DNA from: Mytilus trossulus
Lineage: Eukaryota > Mollusca > Bivalvia > Mytilida > Mytilidae
DNA length: 64,000 bases
Assembly (NCBI RefSeq): GCF_036588685.1
Contig: NC_086378.1
Location: forward strand, 27,009,578 to 27,073,577
Reading direction: 5' to 3'
Part shown: one piece after another, positions 1-11,031 of the stretch
Layout of the letters: the number at the start of each line of letters is the position of its first letter
Numbering within the stretch: the stretch's first letter is position 1
Notes under the pieces: generated by a model
What the model was told of the DNA's origin: nothing
What the model saw: only the letters and a program-made list of their open reading frames with translations
Databases searched by the model: none
Position numbers and translations under genes: made by a program

Positions 1-170
1 ACAAAAGACTCATCAGTGACGCTCGAACCCAAAAAGGTTAAAAAGGCCCAAAAAAGTACGAAGTTGACGAGCATTAGACCAAAATTCCTAAAAGTGTTGC
101 CAAATACAGCTAAGGTAATCTATGACTTTCCGTTTTGAGTTTTGCGTTCAGTATTTTTGTGATTTTACTT
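1..170 (+). repeat. dispersed repeat copy (CATCAGTGACGCTC family)
   Basis: The stretch with ACTCATCAGTGACGCTC, then GAAGTTGACGAGCATTA, then AAATACAGCTAAGGTAATCT is repeated with modest divergence at about 59040-59180. It runs off the left edge. The part after about 120 (CTTTCCGTTTTGAG, then TTCAGTATTTTTGTGATTTTA) is shared with 26580-26660 and 50395-50450. No coding signal; a dispersed element of unknown type. Confidence 0.6.
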
Positions 171-254
171 TGTGTTTATCCATATCATAACAAAACATTA
201 TAACTTCATGTACATATTTTTTTTGAGTGTAATTATTTTAAACGGAAGAAAACA

Positions 255-365
255 GCTTTAGTAATAAAAGAGGGACGAAAGATACCAGAGGTACATTCAA
301 ACTTATAAATCGAAAATAAACTGACAACGGCATGGCTAAAAATAAAAAGGACCGTGTTTATATGT
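255..365 (-). repeat. short dispersed repeat (ACGAAAGATACCAGAGG family)
   Basis: GGGACGAAAGATACCAGAGG followed by CATTCAAACTTATAAATCGAAAATAAACT-like sequence matches, in the opposite orientation, the segment at about 19095-19205 and more weakly 55085-55110. It looks like a fragment of a common interspersed repeat. Confidence 0.5.
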
Positions 366-429
366 CCCTTTGGGAAATTTGATGTGTCTGTGTACATCAA
401 TTAGAACCATAACGTCAAAATAATTATGG

Positions 430-1950
430 ATTCCAATGAAGACTATGCTAGAGCATGGGCTTAAGTAGGAGAAGTTAAACTGGACACTTTGTCAGAATTG
501 ATGAAAACATCAGGTCTCTAATAAAACATCGCATTCATTAATTTACCGAAGTCTGTGTGCTAAGGCTATTATATCCCTACGATAAGTATGTTGTTGTTCC
601 AGTGGACAAAGATTCATAGATATTTTCTCTGTATGTAAATTGTACTACTACAATTGTCTTGTAAAAGAATTAAAAAATAAACGAGCACTCAGGTTATCCC
701 ACATACAAGAACATATCATCTCACAAGGAAGCGATTTAGGCGAATCATACGTCCTTAATGTTTATGACCCCTTCTGTAGTCATTTTTTTATGAACTTTTC
801 AAACTTCAATTGTACCTAAATTATAGATATAACGAATAATATAGATAGGCCATTTTGTAGATATACCAAGAGGGAAACTTGATGCAAAGCATTGTTATTT
901 ACTGTTTAATTGCATTTAACAGAAAAAGAGTAATGTGTGGCAAATAAACCAAGATTTTTATAGAAAATCCACAACCTTTAATACAGAAATTTGTGTTATA
1001 AAATTTGAAACATACATTACTCACTTGCTTTTCTATAATGTGCTAGTGATTATATTTTACAGAAAGTTCTAACCAACCAAACAGAAAATTCCAAAATACC
1101 TCGTGCTGAGTCACTAAAGTCGATCGCACCCTAAAAGGTGTACTTGATTTGGTCCATATTTTTATTTTTTTTAACCAATAACTACATTAATAAACTTGTT
1201 TAAAGGTAATCAATGCTAGCACTGCATGCAATAATTCCATATATATCAGTCATCAAATTACCAATAATGAGAGTACAAGGATAAAGGGATTTCTATAAAA
1301 ATTCCATGTATCTAGTATTGAATCAACATAAGGGTACATAATTCTTAATAGTTTCAATGAACATTACATTGAACAAAAAATAGGAGGACTTACCTTGTTT
1401 GTATTGGATCCATAAGCTTCTAGAAATTCCGTACAAAAAAAAACGGTACAATGCCGGCACATTTGAATGTTCGACTAAAAAAAAGTCGATTTTGTCCGCA
1501 GTGAATTAGGGTCTTCATAAGTACTGTGAAACGGTTTGCTCACGTAGTGGTATTATCCATATGAGGATTCTAATAAAAAGTTCAAAGAATTCCCTGATGG
1601 TTTCAAAATTCGATCTTTCTCTGATATTTTGATTTTTCAACCCTGTATACCATCATTCTCCATGTAAAATTAAAAAATCGTCTAAAAGAAATAATCAACA
1701 TAAAAACCGAAGTTTACACTTTAAATATTTACTTTTGGATACAAAACGGCATATTATGTTAGTAGGGAACTAAAAGGTAAAACAAGCTACACAGAGGAGC
1801 AAGTTACCGGTATGCTGGAGTTTCTCAATATCAACATACTAGTTGACTCAGGAGGTAGAACTAATCAACAAATAGTCGGCATTCCTATGGGAACGAACTG
1901 TGTGTGCCTCTTCCTGCTGACCTCTTCTTATTTTCATTAAAGTCGAAGTT
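430..1950 (+). pseudogene. decayed Penelope-like reverse transcriptase fossil
   Basis: Two blocks of reverse-transcriptase-like coding remain. Near 570-615 the + strand reads YPYDKYVVVPVDKDS followed by a stop. Near 1783-1945 it reads YTEEQVTGMLEFLN and then VGIPMGTNC, a block I associate with the RT of Penelope-like elements, where the text usually continues into a leucine-rich LADLFL-type segment. Stops and frameshifts break both blocks and unrelated AT-rich sequence lies between them. I infer one old, rearranged insertion; two independent fragments are also possible. No functional product is expected. Confidence 0.55.
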
Positions 1951-2589
1951 CCTTTAGACACTTGTTTTGTTCAGACACCGTTGTCAATAAAATGGAATTT
2001 TATACGACTTCCATACAAGTAAAAGGGTAAGCTAGTTGTAACATCAGCAGAAGTCAAACATATTCTACTTAACATAATGCCTGTACCGAGTAAAGAATGG
2101 GACAAATGTTACTCATTACTATGTGCTTGAGGTTTTGATTTTTAAAATTCTTATGCGATTTTCCGTTTAGAATTATCCTCGGAGTTTGGTATGTTTTTGT
2201 TTAATTTTTTGCTGTACACAGAAATATCAACTTAAATTTTATGGTTTATTTATTTGGCATTAGAATGGAGATAATTGCATTATATTTGAAGTTTTGCTAA
2301 CGTCCTTCGGTAGTTTTACAGTCACACATATCCGTTTATCGGAATTTGCGACAGTTTGAAAACTACCAATTGAAATCTGCAAAACTTCAAATACGACACA
2401 ATTACTCTAAATTCATTTGTGATGAAAGACCAGCAAGTTACTAGTGTACACTTTACCGTTAGTTTTCACTTTCAAATGTATTTTTGTTGTTTAACTTTTT
2501 GGTTCTTATCGCGAGTCTAAAACAAATTGTAATTTACTGAAATCATCTTGTGTTTTTATCTCACTGTCAGTTGAGCTGAAGCGGGCTGT

Positions 2590-2835
2590 TGTATTTTGGA
2601 GGTATGTTATCTATATAGACAAGGAACAACATTGGACCTTTTATTTTTCCTTGGAGTAACCCAGATGTAACGGTAGTTTTTGGGATACCATTGATGACGA
2701 CTGTTTGTGAGCTCTGAGTAGAAATGCCCAGATGCAAGTTATTTTGTATATCACCAAATTGGTTTTTCTACAGATGGCGCGAGTTGAAACTTTGTCGGAC
2801 GGTTTGGCAAAGTCTGCAGCGTTTCTTGTTTCTCT
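2590..2835 (-). pseudogene. CR1/jockey-like reverse transcriptase fragment
   Basis: On the minus strand one frame reads DFAKPSDKVSTRAI and later IWAFLLR. After a frameshift it continues VVINGIPKTTVTSG, then KGPMLFLVYIDNIP. These correspond in order to the RT blocks usually seen as DFSKAFDKV, W.xxFL.xR and VTSGVPQGS.LGPLLF.xYINDLP. About 80 residues of the fingers/palm survive with at least one frameshift, and the catalytic FADD/YADD block is missing. It is a dead non-LTR fragment. Confidence 0.65.
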
Positions 2836-2989
2836 AACAAGCTTTTTTTTACCAATTTGGATTGTTAGCCCAACGTTCAACCTCCACTACGGTTGACCTG
2901 GTTATTTCTCCGGGTAGTCCTTCCCGTATTGATTGCATTACCATGCTAACGGATTGCATCTGTCCGGATTTCTTTCTGATTGCCTCCCA

Positions 2990-3112
2990 TAGTCCCATCT
3001 TTCAAAGTCACCCACAAGGCATTGGGGCCATTTACCCATTGCAGCGTGGGGCCTTATGCGACTTCTGCATGGCGCGGAGAGAATTGAGGTTAATGTAAGA
3101 TTAAGGTTTGAC
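2990..3112 (+). mobile_element. 3' end remnant of the RTE-like family also seen at 52283
   Basis: The segment with GCCTTATGCGACTTCTG and GCGCGGAGAGAATTGAGG, ending in TTAAGGT, matches the 3' terminus of the minus-strand element at 52283-54260, which has GGCCTTATGCGACTTCTGG, GCGCGGAGAGAATTAAGG and then TTAAGG repeats. The match suggests a short 5'-truncated copy in the opposite orientation. The left boundary is uncertain. Confidence 0.45.
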
Positions 3113-4122
3113 AAATCTATTATGATAACGACCGTTTGATTGTTACTATTGCTGTTGCGACAATTCTTGAACAAAATCAATAAGTTGTGTTTAAAAAGAC
3201 GTAGATTTTTAAAACCATACTGATGATCGTATACTATATGTTTTTTTAGGTGAAACATGCTACTGTTTGCACGAACTTACAGCATATATTGGTTAAAAAT
3301 GTTGGCCTACAATCTACGGGTTCACTTGGAACTTTCATTTTGATAGCTATCATGTAACAGCAACAGTCTAACCAATATAGTGTGATAGGATATGCAAACT
3401 TTTGATATCGTATCAACTGGCAGATATGTACTTTATATGCATGTGCTGCTGGATAATTGCTATTATATAGAAATGGAAAGTTCACAATTTTGAATGTGAA
3501 ATTATCTCTTTTTTCGTAAAGTTGCCTGGTTCTTAAAACTGTCCATCATTTTCAATTTCTAATGAAGTCGAGAGTCGGTCTTAAATGTGCCCGACGGGTA
3601 TAATATAATGTCTAAAAGAATAGTTGCTCCCAACATATTCAACATACTTGAAATTATTTATTAGACATCATCTGTTTATAGCCGTATGTGAAGTTCAAGG
3701 ATAATAACAGACCCTTTTTACTCTTTTTTTATGTATGATGTTGCCTCGAATGAATAAAGAAATAGGTCTAACAGAATAGGAACACATTTGATTCTACTAG
3801 TCTGAGACTACAGTTATCGTCCTTTGGATTTTGTTGTGCAAGAATATAGTCCTTAGTATGGACATTGTGTTCCTATTTTGTATATACCCCTTCCAAATTT
3901 ATTTCTCTATGTTATATGCCTCACGTAGCAATTCGAGTGTGAAATGACACTGTTAAAGAATTTGGGTCATGAATTTTGAAGTAAAGTAGTGATTAGATCC
4001 AGCTGAAAATGTTAAAAATCAGCACTTCGGAAGCTGTTAAAAGATTTCAAGAACCCCTTAACATATAAATGTCCTAATTTTATCATGAGAAAGATTTGTT
4101 CATGTTTTGTTTCATTCCAAAC
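3113..4122. other. AT-rich stretch, nothing recognised
   Basis: No open frame with coding character, splice-bounded exon, tandem structure or inverted repeat was recognised. The minus-strand frame at 3246-3485 has no domain-like features. Confidence 0.5.
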
Positions 4123-4745
4123 AGTGGTTCTCTAGAAGAAGACATTTGTATGTATTTCCTTTAGGGTCCTATGTCAAACTAAGTCCCCGCTGGCGGCCAT
4201 ATTGGATGATGGATCAGCTACAAAGTAACAAAACGTGGTTAGCACCTCATAAGGAACATTCATGCTATTTTTAGTTTCATTATATTCAGTGGTTCTCTAC
4301 AATAAGACATTTGTATGTATATCCCCTAGAGTCCTATAGCCCTAGAGTTAAACTAAGTCCCCCCGTTGGCGGCCATCTTGTTTGAATTGATCAGTTAAGT
4401 AACAACACCTGGGCAACACTTCATAAGAAAAACAATGCTATGTTTGGTTTCATTTCATACAGTGGTTCTCTATAATAAGACAATTGTATGTATTCCATAT
4501 GGTCCTATGTTAAACTAGGTCCCCCTCTGGTGGCCATCTTGGATGATGGATTGGTTTCAAAGTAATAACACTTGGTCATCACCTCGTCAGAAACAACCAT
4601 GCTATATTTGGTTTCATTCCGTTCAGTGGTTCTGTATAAGACAACATTTGTATGTAATTCCCATGGCGTCCTATGTTCAATAAAATTCTCCTCTGGTGGG
4701 CATCTTGAATGATGGGTCAGCTACAAAGTACTCCATGCAAACAAC
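4123..4745. repeat. tandem repeat, four copies of about 168 bp
   Basis: Four units start at about 4123, 4291, 4461 and 4626 with GTGGTTCTCTA or a variant. Each carries CATTTGTATGTAT, GGTCCTATGT, then a GGCGGCCAT or GGTGGCCAT core followed by CTTGGATGATGGAT, and ends with TTCATGCTAT. The same unit occurs twice at 10620-10920 inside a TIR-bordered element, so this is probably the tandem core of a related copy that lost its ends. Confidence 0.8.
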
Positions 4746-5073
4746 CGAACAACAATCATAACGTTTTGTATTTCACTTACTACATATATTTAATCTTATT
4801 TCATATTCTTAAACAAATTGATGTTAAGACAAAATAGCATATAAAATAAGGATAATAGCATATTTTATTTGTGATTGTTCAATTTTCGATTTTCAAGAAT
4901 ATATTGCTTACAAAATACAAAATCTAATATTGTTATTTATCAGAAAGTTTTACAATTTTGTGAAGAGAGCATTTCCTTTTTGCAACACTGCAACTGTTCA
5001 TTTCTTTTAATATGATTAACTAATAGTATGTGCAAATATTTTACATTACAAAGTAGGAAAACAAGCAAGTATT

Positions 5074-6183
5074 TTACACTACCATATCATATTGAATATG
5101 ATACTTTTTCCAGTCTTCAATTAATTGCCTTGGAGAGGTGAATCCATGTGATGAAAATAAATAGTTCATTTTACCTGGTTGATAATAACGCCAAAATCTC
5201 TTTTCCTGAGTAAGAGAAATCTTTAACTCTTTACATGCAAGACCTATGTATACGTCATCTATAAACATTGGCTTCATAAATTTGAACTGAGTCAATAGTT
5301 TATCAATGATATCAATGGTCAATACTAGGGATCCGCCACTGGCATATGGTGGCCAAAAATCATCCTTAAACTCACCTTTTGTTATAAACCATTTAGATTT
5401 AGCATTCCTAGAAGGTTTGGCATTTTTCCAGACGTGTCCCAAGAACACACTACGCTTTTTAGCCCTATACAATCTATTTAAATGATCCCAAATGTATTTG
5501 GTATTGACAATGTAGTCGTCATCTACAAAAAAGATATACTTTGCATCACTGCAATGGGTAGAAACCCATGAGAAAGCCATTATCGTTTTCAATGTATTAT
5601 TCTGGTAAGCGTCTACAAAATCTTGCTGAATGATGTCCTTATACATGTTACTTTCCATTTGAATAAAGGGTTTCATTAACGGTGAATATCCTAAGATGAA
5701 AACCAGTTTTATTCCAGGGTTAGACGTATTTCCCCACGTCTTCCGTATTGCTTCTCGATGGGCGATTTGGTTAACATCAGATTTTACCACAAATAGCAAG
5801 AAAGGATCAAACTTAGCACCATTTGATTTACACACTTGAACAGGAACATGAAGGTATGAAAACGAATATTCATAAATTGGCGTTCTTTTTGTAGTATTGT
5901 TTATAACTGCAACTTTTGTGGTATGATTTTCAACAAGAACTGTTGTTGTATTGTTTTTAACTACAGCTGAACTCGTATTTGCTAGTGACACCATATGAGA
6001 AAGATTAGAGTTAACCCGAAAGTTATCAGCGTACAATCTTGCATAAGACTCCTTGTCAAATGATTTCACAAGTTTTGATTGTTGACTAGAATTGGAAGAC
6101 AAATTTACAAGAATACAGATGATAGAAAGAATAGACACAGTCTTGAATAGCGTCATTGAAAGTTTACGAAGTTTCCTACACAT
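5074..6183 (-). CDS. beta-1,3-galactosyltransferase-like GT31 glycosyltransferase
   Basis: A single uninterrupted 369-aa frame begins MCRKLRKLSMTLF. Residues about 10-28 are hydrophobic and serve as the signal anchor of a type II Golgi membrane protein. A Ser/Asn/Thr-rich stem follows to about residue 115, with several N-glycosylation sequons (NNT, NHT). The catalytic domain shows GT31 landmarks in order: REAIRKTWG, FVDDDYIV (the metal- and UDP-sugar-binding DxD region), YASGGSLVL and FIDDVYIGL. The length fits beta-1,3-GalT/GlcNAcT enzymes, which transfer galactose or GlcNAc from the UDP-sugar in beta-1,3 linkage. Donor and acceptor cannot be told from sequence. Many GT31 genes are intronless in the coding region, as here. 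An AATAAA lies on the minus strand at about 4864-4869, roughly 200 nt past the stop. No premature stop is present, so it is probably functional. Confidence 0.9.
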   Translation of the reverse strand: MCRKLRKLSMTLFKTVSILSIICILVNLSSNSSQQSKLVKSFDKESYARLYADNFRVNSNLSHMVSLANTSSAVVKNNTTTVLVENHTTKVAVINNTTKRTPIYEYSFSYLHVPVQVCKSNGAKFDPFLLFVVKSDVNQIAHREAIRKTWGNTSNPGIKLVFILGYSPLMKPFIQMESNMYKDIIQQDFVDAYQNNTLKTIMAFSWVSTHCSDAKYIFFVDDDYIVNTKYIWDHLNRLYRAKKRSVFLGHVWKNAKPSRNAKSKWFITKGEFKDDFWPPYASGGSLVLTIDIIDKLLTQFKFMKPMFIDDVYIGLACKELKISLTQEKRFWRYYQPGKMNYLFSSHGFTSPRQLIEDWKKYHIQYDMVV

Positions 6184-6271
6184 GTTTTCCAGTGGGTTTC
6201 AAAATTGGTACTGCTTACTTTTCACGGATGAAATTAAAAACTTTGGCATCTGAAAAAAAAACCAATTGATC

Positions 6272-6279
6272 TATTTATA
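6272..6279 (-). promoter_or_regulatory. possible TATA box of the GT31 gene
   Basis: TATAAATA on the minus strand lies about 90 nt upstream of the ATG at 6183, which would allow a leader of about 60 nt. The region is AT-rich, so this may be chance, and an upstream non-coding exon cannot be excluded. Confidence 0.3.
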
Positions 6280-6519
6280 TGTTTTATCCGATGCAGTTTG
6301 GTTTTTCACCGATATTGTTTATACAACGCAAATATAAAACAAAATACCAAACACATGGGAAGGTTTCACCACAATCTGATTGGTCGTTTCGAAAAACTAA
6401 ATAAATTTTCGCAAAACAAAATATGTAAATGCACTGCAAGAAACGAGAAGGAAAAGATCAAATCATCAAATGAAAAAATATTCTATCAAAATATGTCACT
6501 TTTCCGAGTCTGACAAATA

Positions 6520-7745
6520 ATCTCTCGAAAAGAAACCAGTTCTACAAGATTAATTTCTACGAAGTATGTGCTTACCTTATTCAATTTGTTACAAATAGTC
6601 AATATAAGTGTATGTATACTTTCATGTGAATTGATATAATGCACATACCGTAATTAAACACATGTAACATATTTAACATTAACGACCCACGTATATTGAA
6701 TATAAATTACTATAGATTATGTTTTTCTTATTTCAATTATTTGTAATCGAAATTAAGGATAGGAAAGAGGTTTTGTGTAACAATCGGTATATCGTGTGCG
6801 ATTGCTTATAATTATTTGCAATGTATGGTTTTTTTTTATCAAACAATATAAATCCTAAGAAAAACGAGCAGGAAGCTCTAGATGGGGTTTAAGATAAATA
6901 GAAAATACCTTTTGGAAAAGATCATTAAATGGTCAATAAATATACAGAATAGAGAAAAATAGCACAAAATACAGAGAAAAATGGGGTGTTTGAATATAAA
7001 TAATGGGTAAAAAAGATATGAATAGAGAAACAAATGGTATATAAATTTCAAGATAAAGAAATGAAGGACCCTCCCCAAGAAAAAAAAAATGACCCTCGTA
7101 CTAGAAACGAACATGAGAAAGGGGACGACTTTTTGTTCCTTATTGTTATTTGTTCAATTTTGGACGATGATGTTCCTTTTGTCTCCATCTTTGGGTGTTT
7201 ATATATCACAACTTATTCGCTATGCCCGTGTCTTCTGTGACCTTTAAGATTCCAATGAACTTAATCTTAAGTAACTGGTAACTTATTAAGTAAGGCATTT
7301 CGTTAAAACAAATACCTTTAACCTTTTATACAAATATTTGGAATGGATGTTTGGTCATACTTGTAGAAAATTTACTTCAAACTGGATAGCACATCCTCAT
7401 TGTTACAAAGATGTTGTTTACCAAGCTCAGAAACTTAGATACGATCCTGGTAAACATCGATTATTTGAATAAACCTATTATAAAATGTCTATCCAAAACT
7501 GTAATTAGATATTTGAACATTCGTTTTATTGGTATTGATATTGATTTTGTCATCAGTGAATTCAAATCAACTATTTATTTTTTTATATACATACAGTTAT
7601 TGTGTATACACACATTCATTGTTCTACAATCTGTTGATACCTGTATCTTAGCATTGCACAAGGTCATTTTTTTTTCTCTGACTGTTAATGACGTCTTTTT
7701 GGATGTTGGATGTATATTCTAATTAATATGCTAGTCATAGATGCA
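6520..7745. other. AT-rich intergenic sequence
   Basis: Homopolymer-rich AT sequence with short frames lacking any domain or codon structure. Nothing else recognised. Confidence 0.45.
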
Positions 7746-7749
7746 TGAT

Positions 7750-7990
7750 TCTTTTTATTAGTTGTTGAAGGCGTCTTTGAACTAGCTGTCAGTAACTGTG
7801 TTTACTCTCAAATCTGTACTTAGTGTCTCTTTTGTTTGGATGTATAAGTATCTCCCATGACTGGTCGCAAGTTTATTTTTATATGTATTTTTTCTTTGTA
7901 TCGATCTGATGAGTGACGCCCTTTTCATCTGATTTCTATACATGTAGTTTAGGCTTATGTTGCACTGGTACACCACTGTCCAAGGTAATT
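7750..7990 (+). repeat. 5' part of dispersed repeat family A
   Basis: CTAGCTGTCAGTAACTGTG, CTCAAATCTGTACTTAGTGTCT, TTTGTATCGATCTG and CACTGTCCAAGG occur in the same order at about 60315-60510 and the last part at 31690-31715. In those copies family A continues into CTGTCCCAAGT and GAGCCTGTAATTCAG. Here only the 5' part is present. No protein is encoded. Confidence 0.55.
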
Positions 7991-8269
7991 AAGGGTAGGA
8001 GAAACAATGTAAATTTTGATTTTACATATAGAAAGAAATGGTTGTAGCGGTAGGTTAACAATTGAATTATCGGATTTCACACTAGTAAACCTAACGTTTT
8101 TTGTCATACATATAGAACTGATTGTATAGAATACACTTCCTCCTATTTAAAAACAACAAGAGTACACACACTGAAATGTCCCGCCTTCTTACTAATCATT
8201 GATATTATGTTGATAGTCCTGAATATAAAGCTTTATTACAACTGTCAAATAACGTAGCACTAACCAAGA

Positions 8270-8960
8270 TAACTAAACATTGACCAATGTACCATGAAAA
8301 CAAGGTCAGATGAACAATGCCAGGCAGACATGTACAGCTTACAATTCTTCCATAAAACAAATATATTTGGCGTATTGTTTATAGTTTTAAAAGAAAAACA
8401 GACCAAAACACAAAAACTTAATACTGATCAACGAACCATAAAATGAGGTCAGGGTCAAATAAAACCTGCGCAACTGATAAATAGATCATAAAATATGTTC
8501 ATACACCAAATATAGTTGACCTATGGCTAAGAGTTAAAGATAACAAGACCAAAGCTTAACTAAAACCATTGAACCATGAAAATGAGACCAAGGTCAGATG
8601 ACACCTTACAGTCCTTCCATACACCGAATATACTAGACCTATTGCTTATAGTATCCGAGATATGAACCTTGTTCACTGATCCATGAAATGAGGTCGAGGT
8701 CAAGTGAAAACTGTCTGACGGGCATGAGGACCTTGCAAGGTACGCATATACCAAATATAGATATCCTATTACACATAATAAGAGAGTATTTAACATTTCA
8801 AAAAATCTGAACTTTTTTTTTCAAGTGGTCACTGAACCATGAAAATGAGGTCAAGGACATTGGACATGTGACTGACGGAAACCTCGTTACATGAGGCCTC
8901 TATATACAAAGTATGAAACATCCAGTTCTTCCATCATCTACAATATAAAGCTTTAATAAG
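8270..8960. repeat. degenerate tandem repeat, unit about 110-150 bp
   Basis: The motif AACCATGAAAATGAGGTCAAGGTCA, or a variant, recurs at about 8288, 8432, 8572, 8680 and 8835. After each copy comes a block such as TTCCATACACCGAATATA with CTATTGCTTATAG. The run ends near GCTAACGCCGCCGCCG at 8964. The copies are well diverged and the block is not coding. Confidence 0.65.
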
Positions 8961-9524
8961 TTAGCTAACGCCGCCGCCGTATCAACTGACTAAATAATTA
9001 AAGCATACAAATAAATCTACAAAGACAACACAAATAGCAAAGACGCTAATCAAAATGTGTTTAGTACTATGACACAGTACACTCCATTTGGTCTGAACGA
9101 GGTTACTAGTTCGAACTGAATATACGAATAAGGATAAGAATTTCATAAGTTTAAAATCCAAACAATAGCATTGTTTCTAAATAAACAGACCATATGTATA
9201 CGAGATACTGCTTCATCGTTGACCTAAAACTGTACCAAACCTATGTCTGACTCAAGACTTACGGTGAAGACAGAAACGGCACCATGCAATGTCCATCAAA
9301 TTTCCCATAGATATATGGAAAAACAAGAATGTGTCCATAGTACACAGATGCCTCACTCGCACTATCATTTTCTATTTCAGTAGACCGTTAAATTCGGGTA
9401 AAAACTCTAATTTGGCATTGGAATTAGAAAGATCATATCATAGATAACATGTTTACTAAATTTCAAGTTGATAAGACTTTAACTTAATCAAGACCTTCAT
9501 CGACCAAAAACTTTAACCTGAAGC

Positions 9525-9552
9525 GGGACAGACGGACGGACGGACGGACGAA
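9525..9552. repeat. (GGAC)n microsatellite in a dispersed repeat
   Basis: GACGGACGGACGGACGGACG followed by AACGGACGAAC. It probably belongs to the same class of GAC-rich repeats as 10950-10985 and 17482-17530. Confidence 0.7.
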
Positions 9553-9559
9553 CGGACGA

Positions 9560-10130
9560 ACAAACTATCGTATGTGGGGCATATAAATAACTGCTACTAA
9601 GGTAAAAAATTGTGAATATTAGAAATAAAATAAATTCGTTACTTAAACTTATTTCAAGTAGATATCCTTTAACGAAACATAAAATGCATATGTTTTGTAA
9701 AATAGAAAGAAAAATAAAGTGGAAAGCAGACAATTATTCGATGGTAAAAGTAACTCATCATAAAGTTAATCATTATACATGATTGATGATTGTAGAGAAA
9801 CATATGTTTTTTTACTAATAGATGTGAATATTGATCTTTAATTGTCTATAACATTTGATGCTTAAGACATTACTATTTTACATATTACTGTATATTTTGA
9901 CCAAATGTTTCATTCGATGTTCAGACCACTGATATTTATTGATCTGTAATTATCTAAAATTCGATGCTGGAGACATTACTGTGTATAAATTGACCAACTG
10001 TTACCACTTAATGTAAAGTTATGTATACATGTTAAGAAAAATCAGATTTATAAAATGTAAGTGGACAATCATTTGATTTTTATGTCGGAACCTGGCAGTT
10101 TTTAGAAATAAATATTCTGGTCCTCATTTA
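9560..10130. other. AT-rich sequence, nothing recognised
   Basis: No gene or clear repeat. At about 9880-10010 phrases such as GACATTACT and TGACCAA occur twice, which may be a weak two-copy repeat. Confidence 0.4.
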
Positions 10131-10167
10131 GATGAAAATGAATAATCCTGTTTTCTTACAAATTTTT

Positions 10168-10275
10168 CAGTCCAAAATATATAGTTTAGCCCAAAATAAA
10201 TATTTTAGTCCAAAATAAATATTTTAGTCCAAAATAAATATTCTTGTCGAAATAAATATTCTAGTCCAAAATACT
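10168..10275. repeat. short tandem repeat, about 22-bp unit
   Basis: The unit AGTCCAAAATAAATATTTT is repeated about five times with decay toward both ends. Confidence 0.75.
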
Positions 10276-10507
10276 ATTTTGTAATCAATTTCAGAGATAT
10301 CCAATATTAAATGAGCCGATGGTTATAAACTGGTTCAGACGTAATTAACATACTTTATAAGAATTTATCATTTCTATCGATCATCGCGCCGGGAAGTCGT
10401 CAAGAACACAGTATTATTTTATTAAGGGGACGACCATTTGATATTCTGGGGGGGGGGGGAGCAGGACGATTTTGAAAATAAATAACTCAGTCTTGATAAT
10501 CACAACT

Positions 10508-11031
10508 ATTGCTCACCTGATTCTACTTGGGTTTTTGAAATCATATAAAAAAATATAAAATTTTGCTAAAAGTAACAACACAACCTCATAAGTAAAGGAA
10601 CATTCAGGCTATGTTTGATTTCATTTAAAAGTCTCCCGCTGGCTGCCATCTTGGATGATGGATTGGCTACAAAGTAACAACACTTGGTCAGCACCTCATA
10701 AGGAACATTCATGCTATGTTTTGTTTTATTTAATTCAGTTGTTCTCTAAAAGAAGTCATTTGTATGCATTTCCCATAGGGTTCTATGTTAAACTAAGTCC
10801 CCCTTGGCGGCCATCTTGGATGATGGATCGGCTACAAAGTAACAACACTTGGTCAGCACTTCATAAGGAACATTCATGCCATGTTTGGTTCCATTCCATT
10901 CAGTGGTTCTCTAGAAGAAGTTCAAAATGTAAAAAGTTAAACGACGACGACGGACGACGGACGACGACGACGGACGACGGACGCCAAGTGGTGAGAAAAG
11001 CTCACTTGGCACTTTGGGCCAGGTGAGCTAA
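10508..11031 (+). mobile_element. TIR-bordered GAC-rich repeat element (family C, short copy)
   Basis: It begins near GCTCACCTGATTC and ends CCAGGTGAGCTA, so the ends are loosely inverted. Inside are two units of the 168-bp repeat seen at 4123-4745. Next come a run of GACGACGGACGACGGACG-type sequence at 10940-10983 and a terminal hairpin AGCTCACTTGGC/GGCCAGGTGAGCT at 10999-11030. The same terminal block ends the element at 15290-17577. No transposase is encoded; it is a non-autonomous element of unknown class. Confidence 0.6.

Noticed and set aside
10655-11026. 123-residue frame with repeated MMDWLQSNNTWSA-like text
   Set aside because: It reads through two copies of the 168-bp repeat and the GAC run of a non-coding element.
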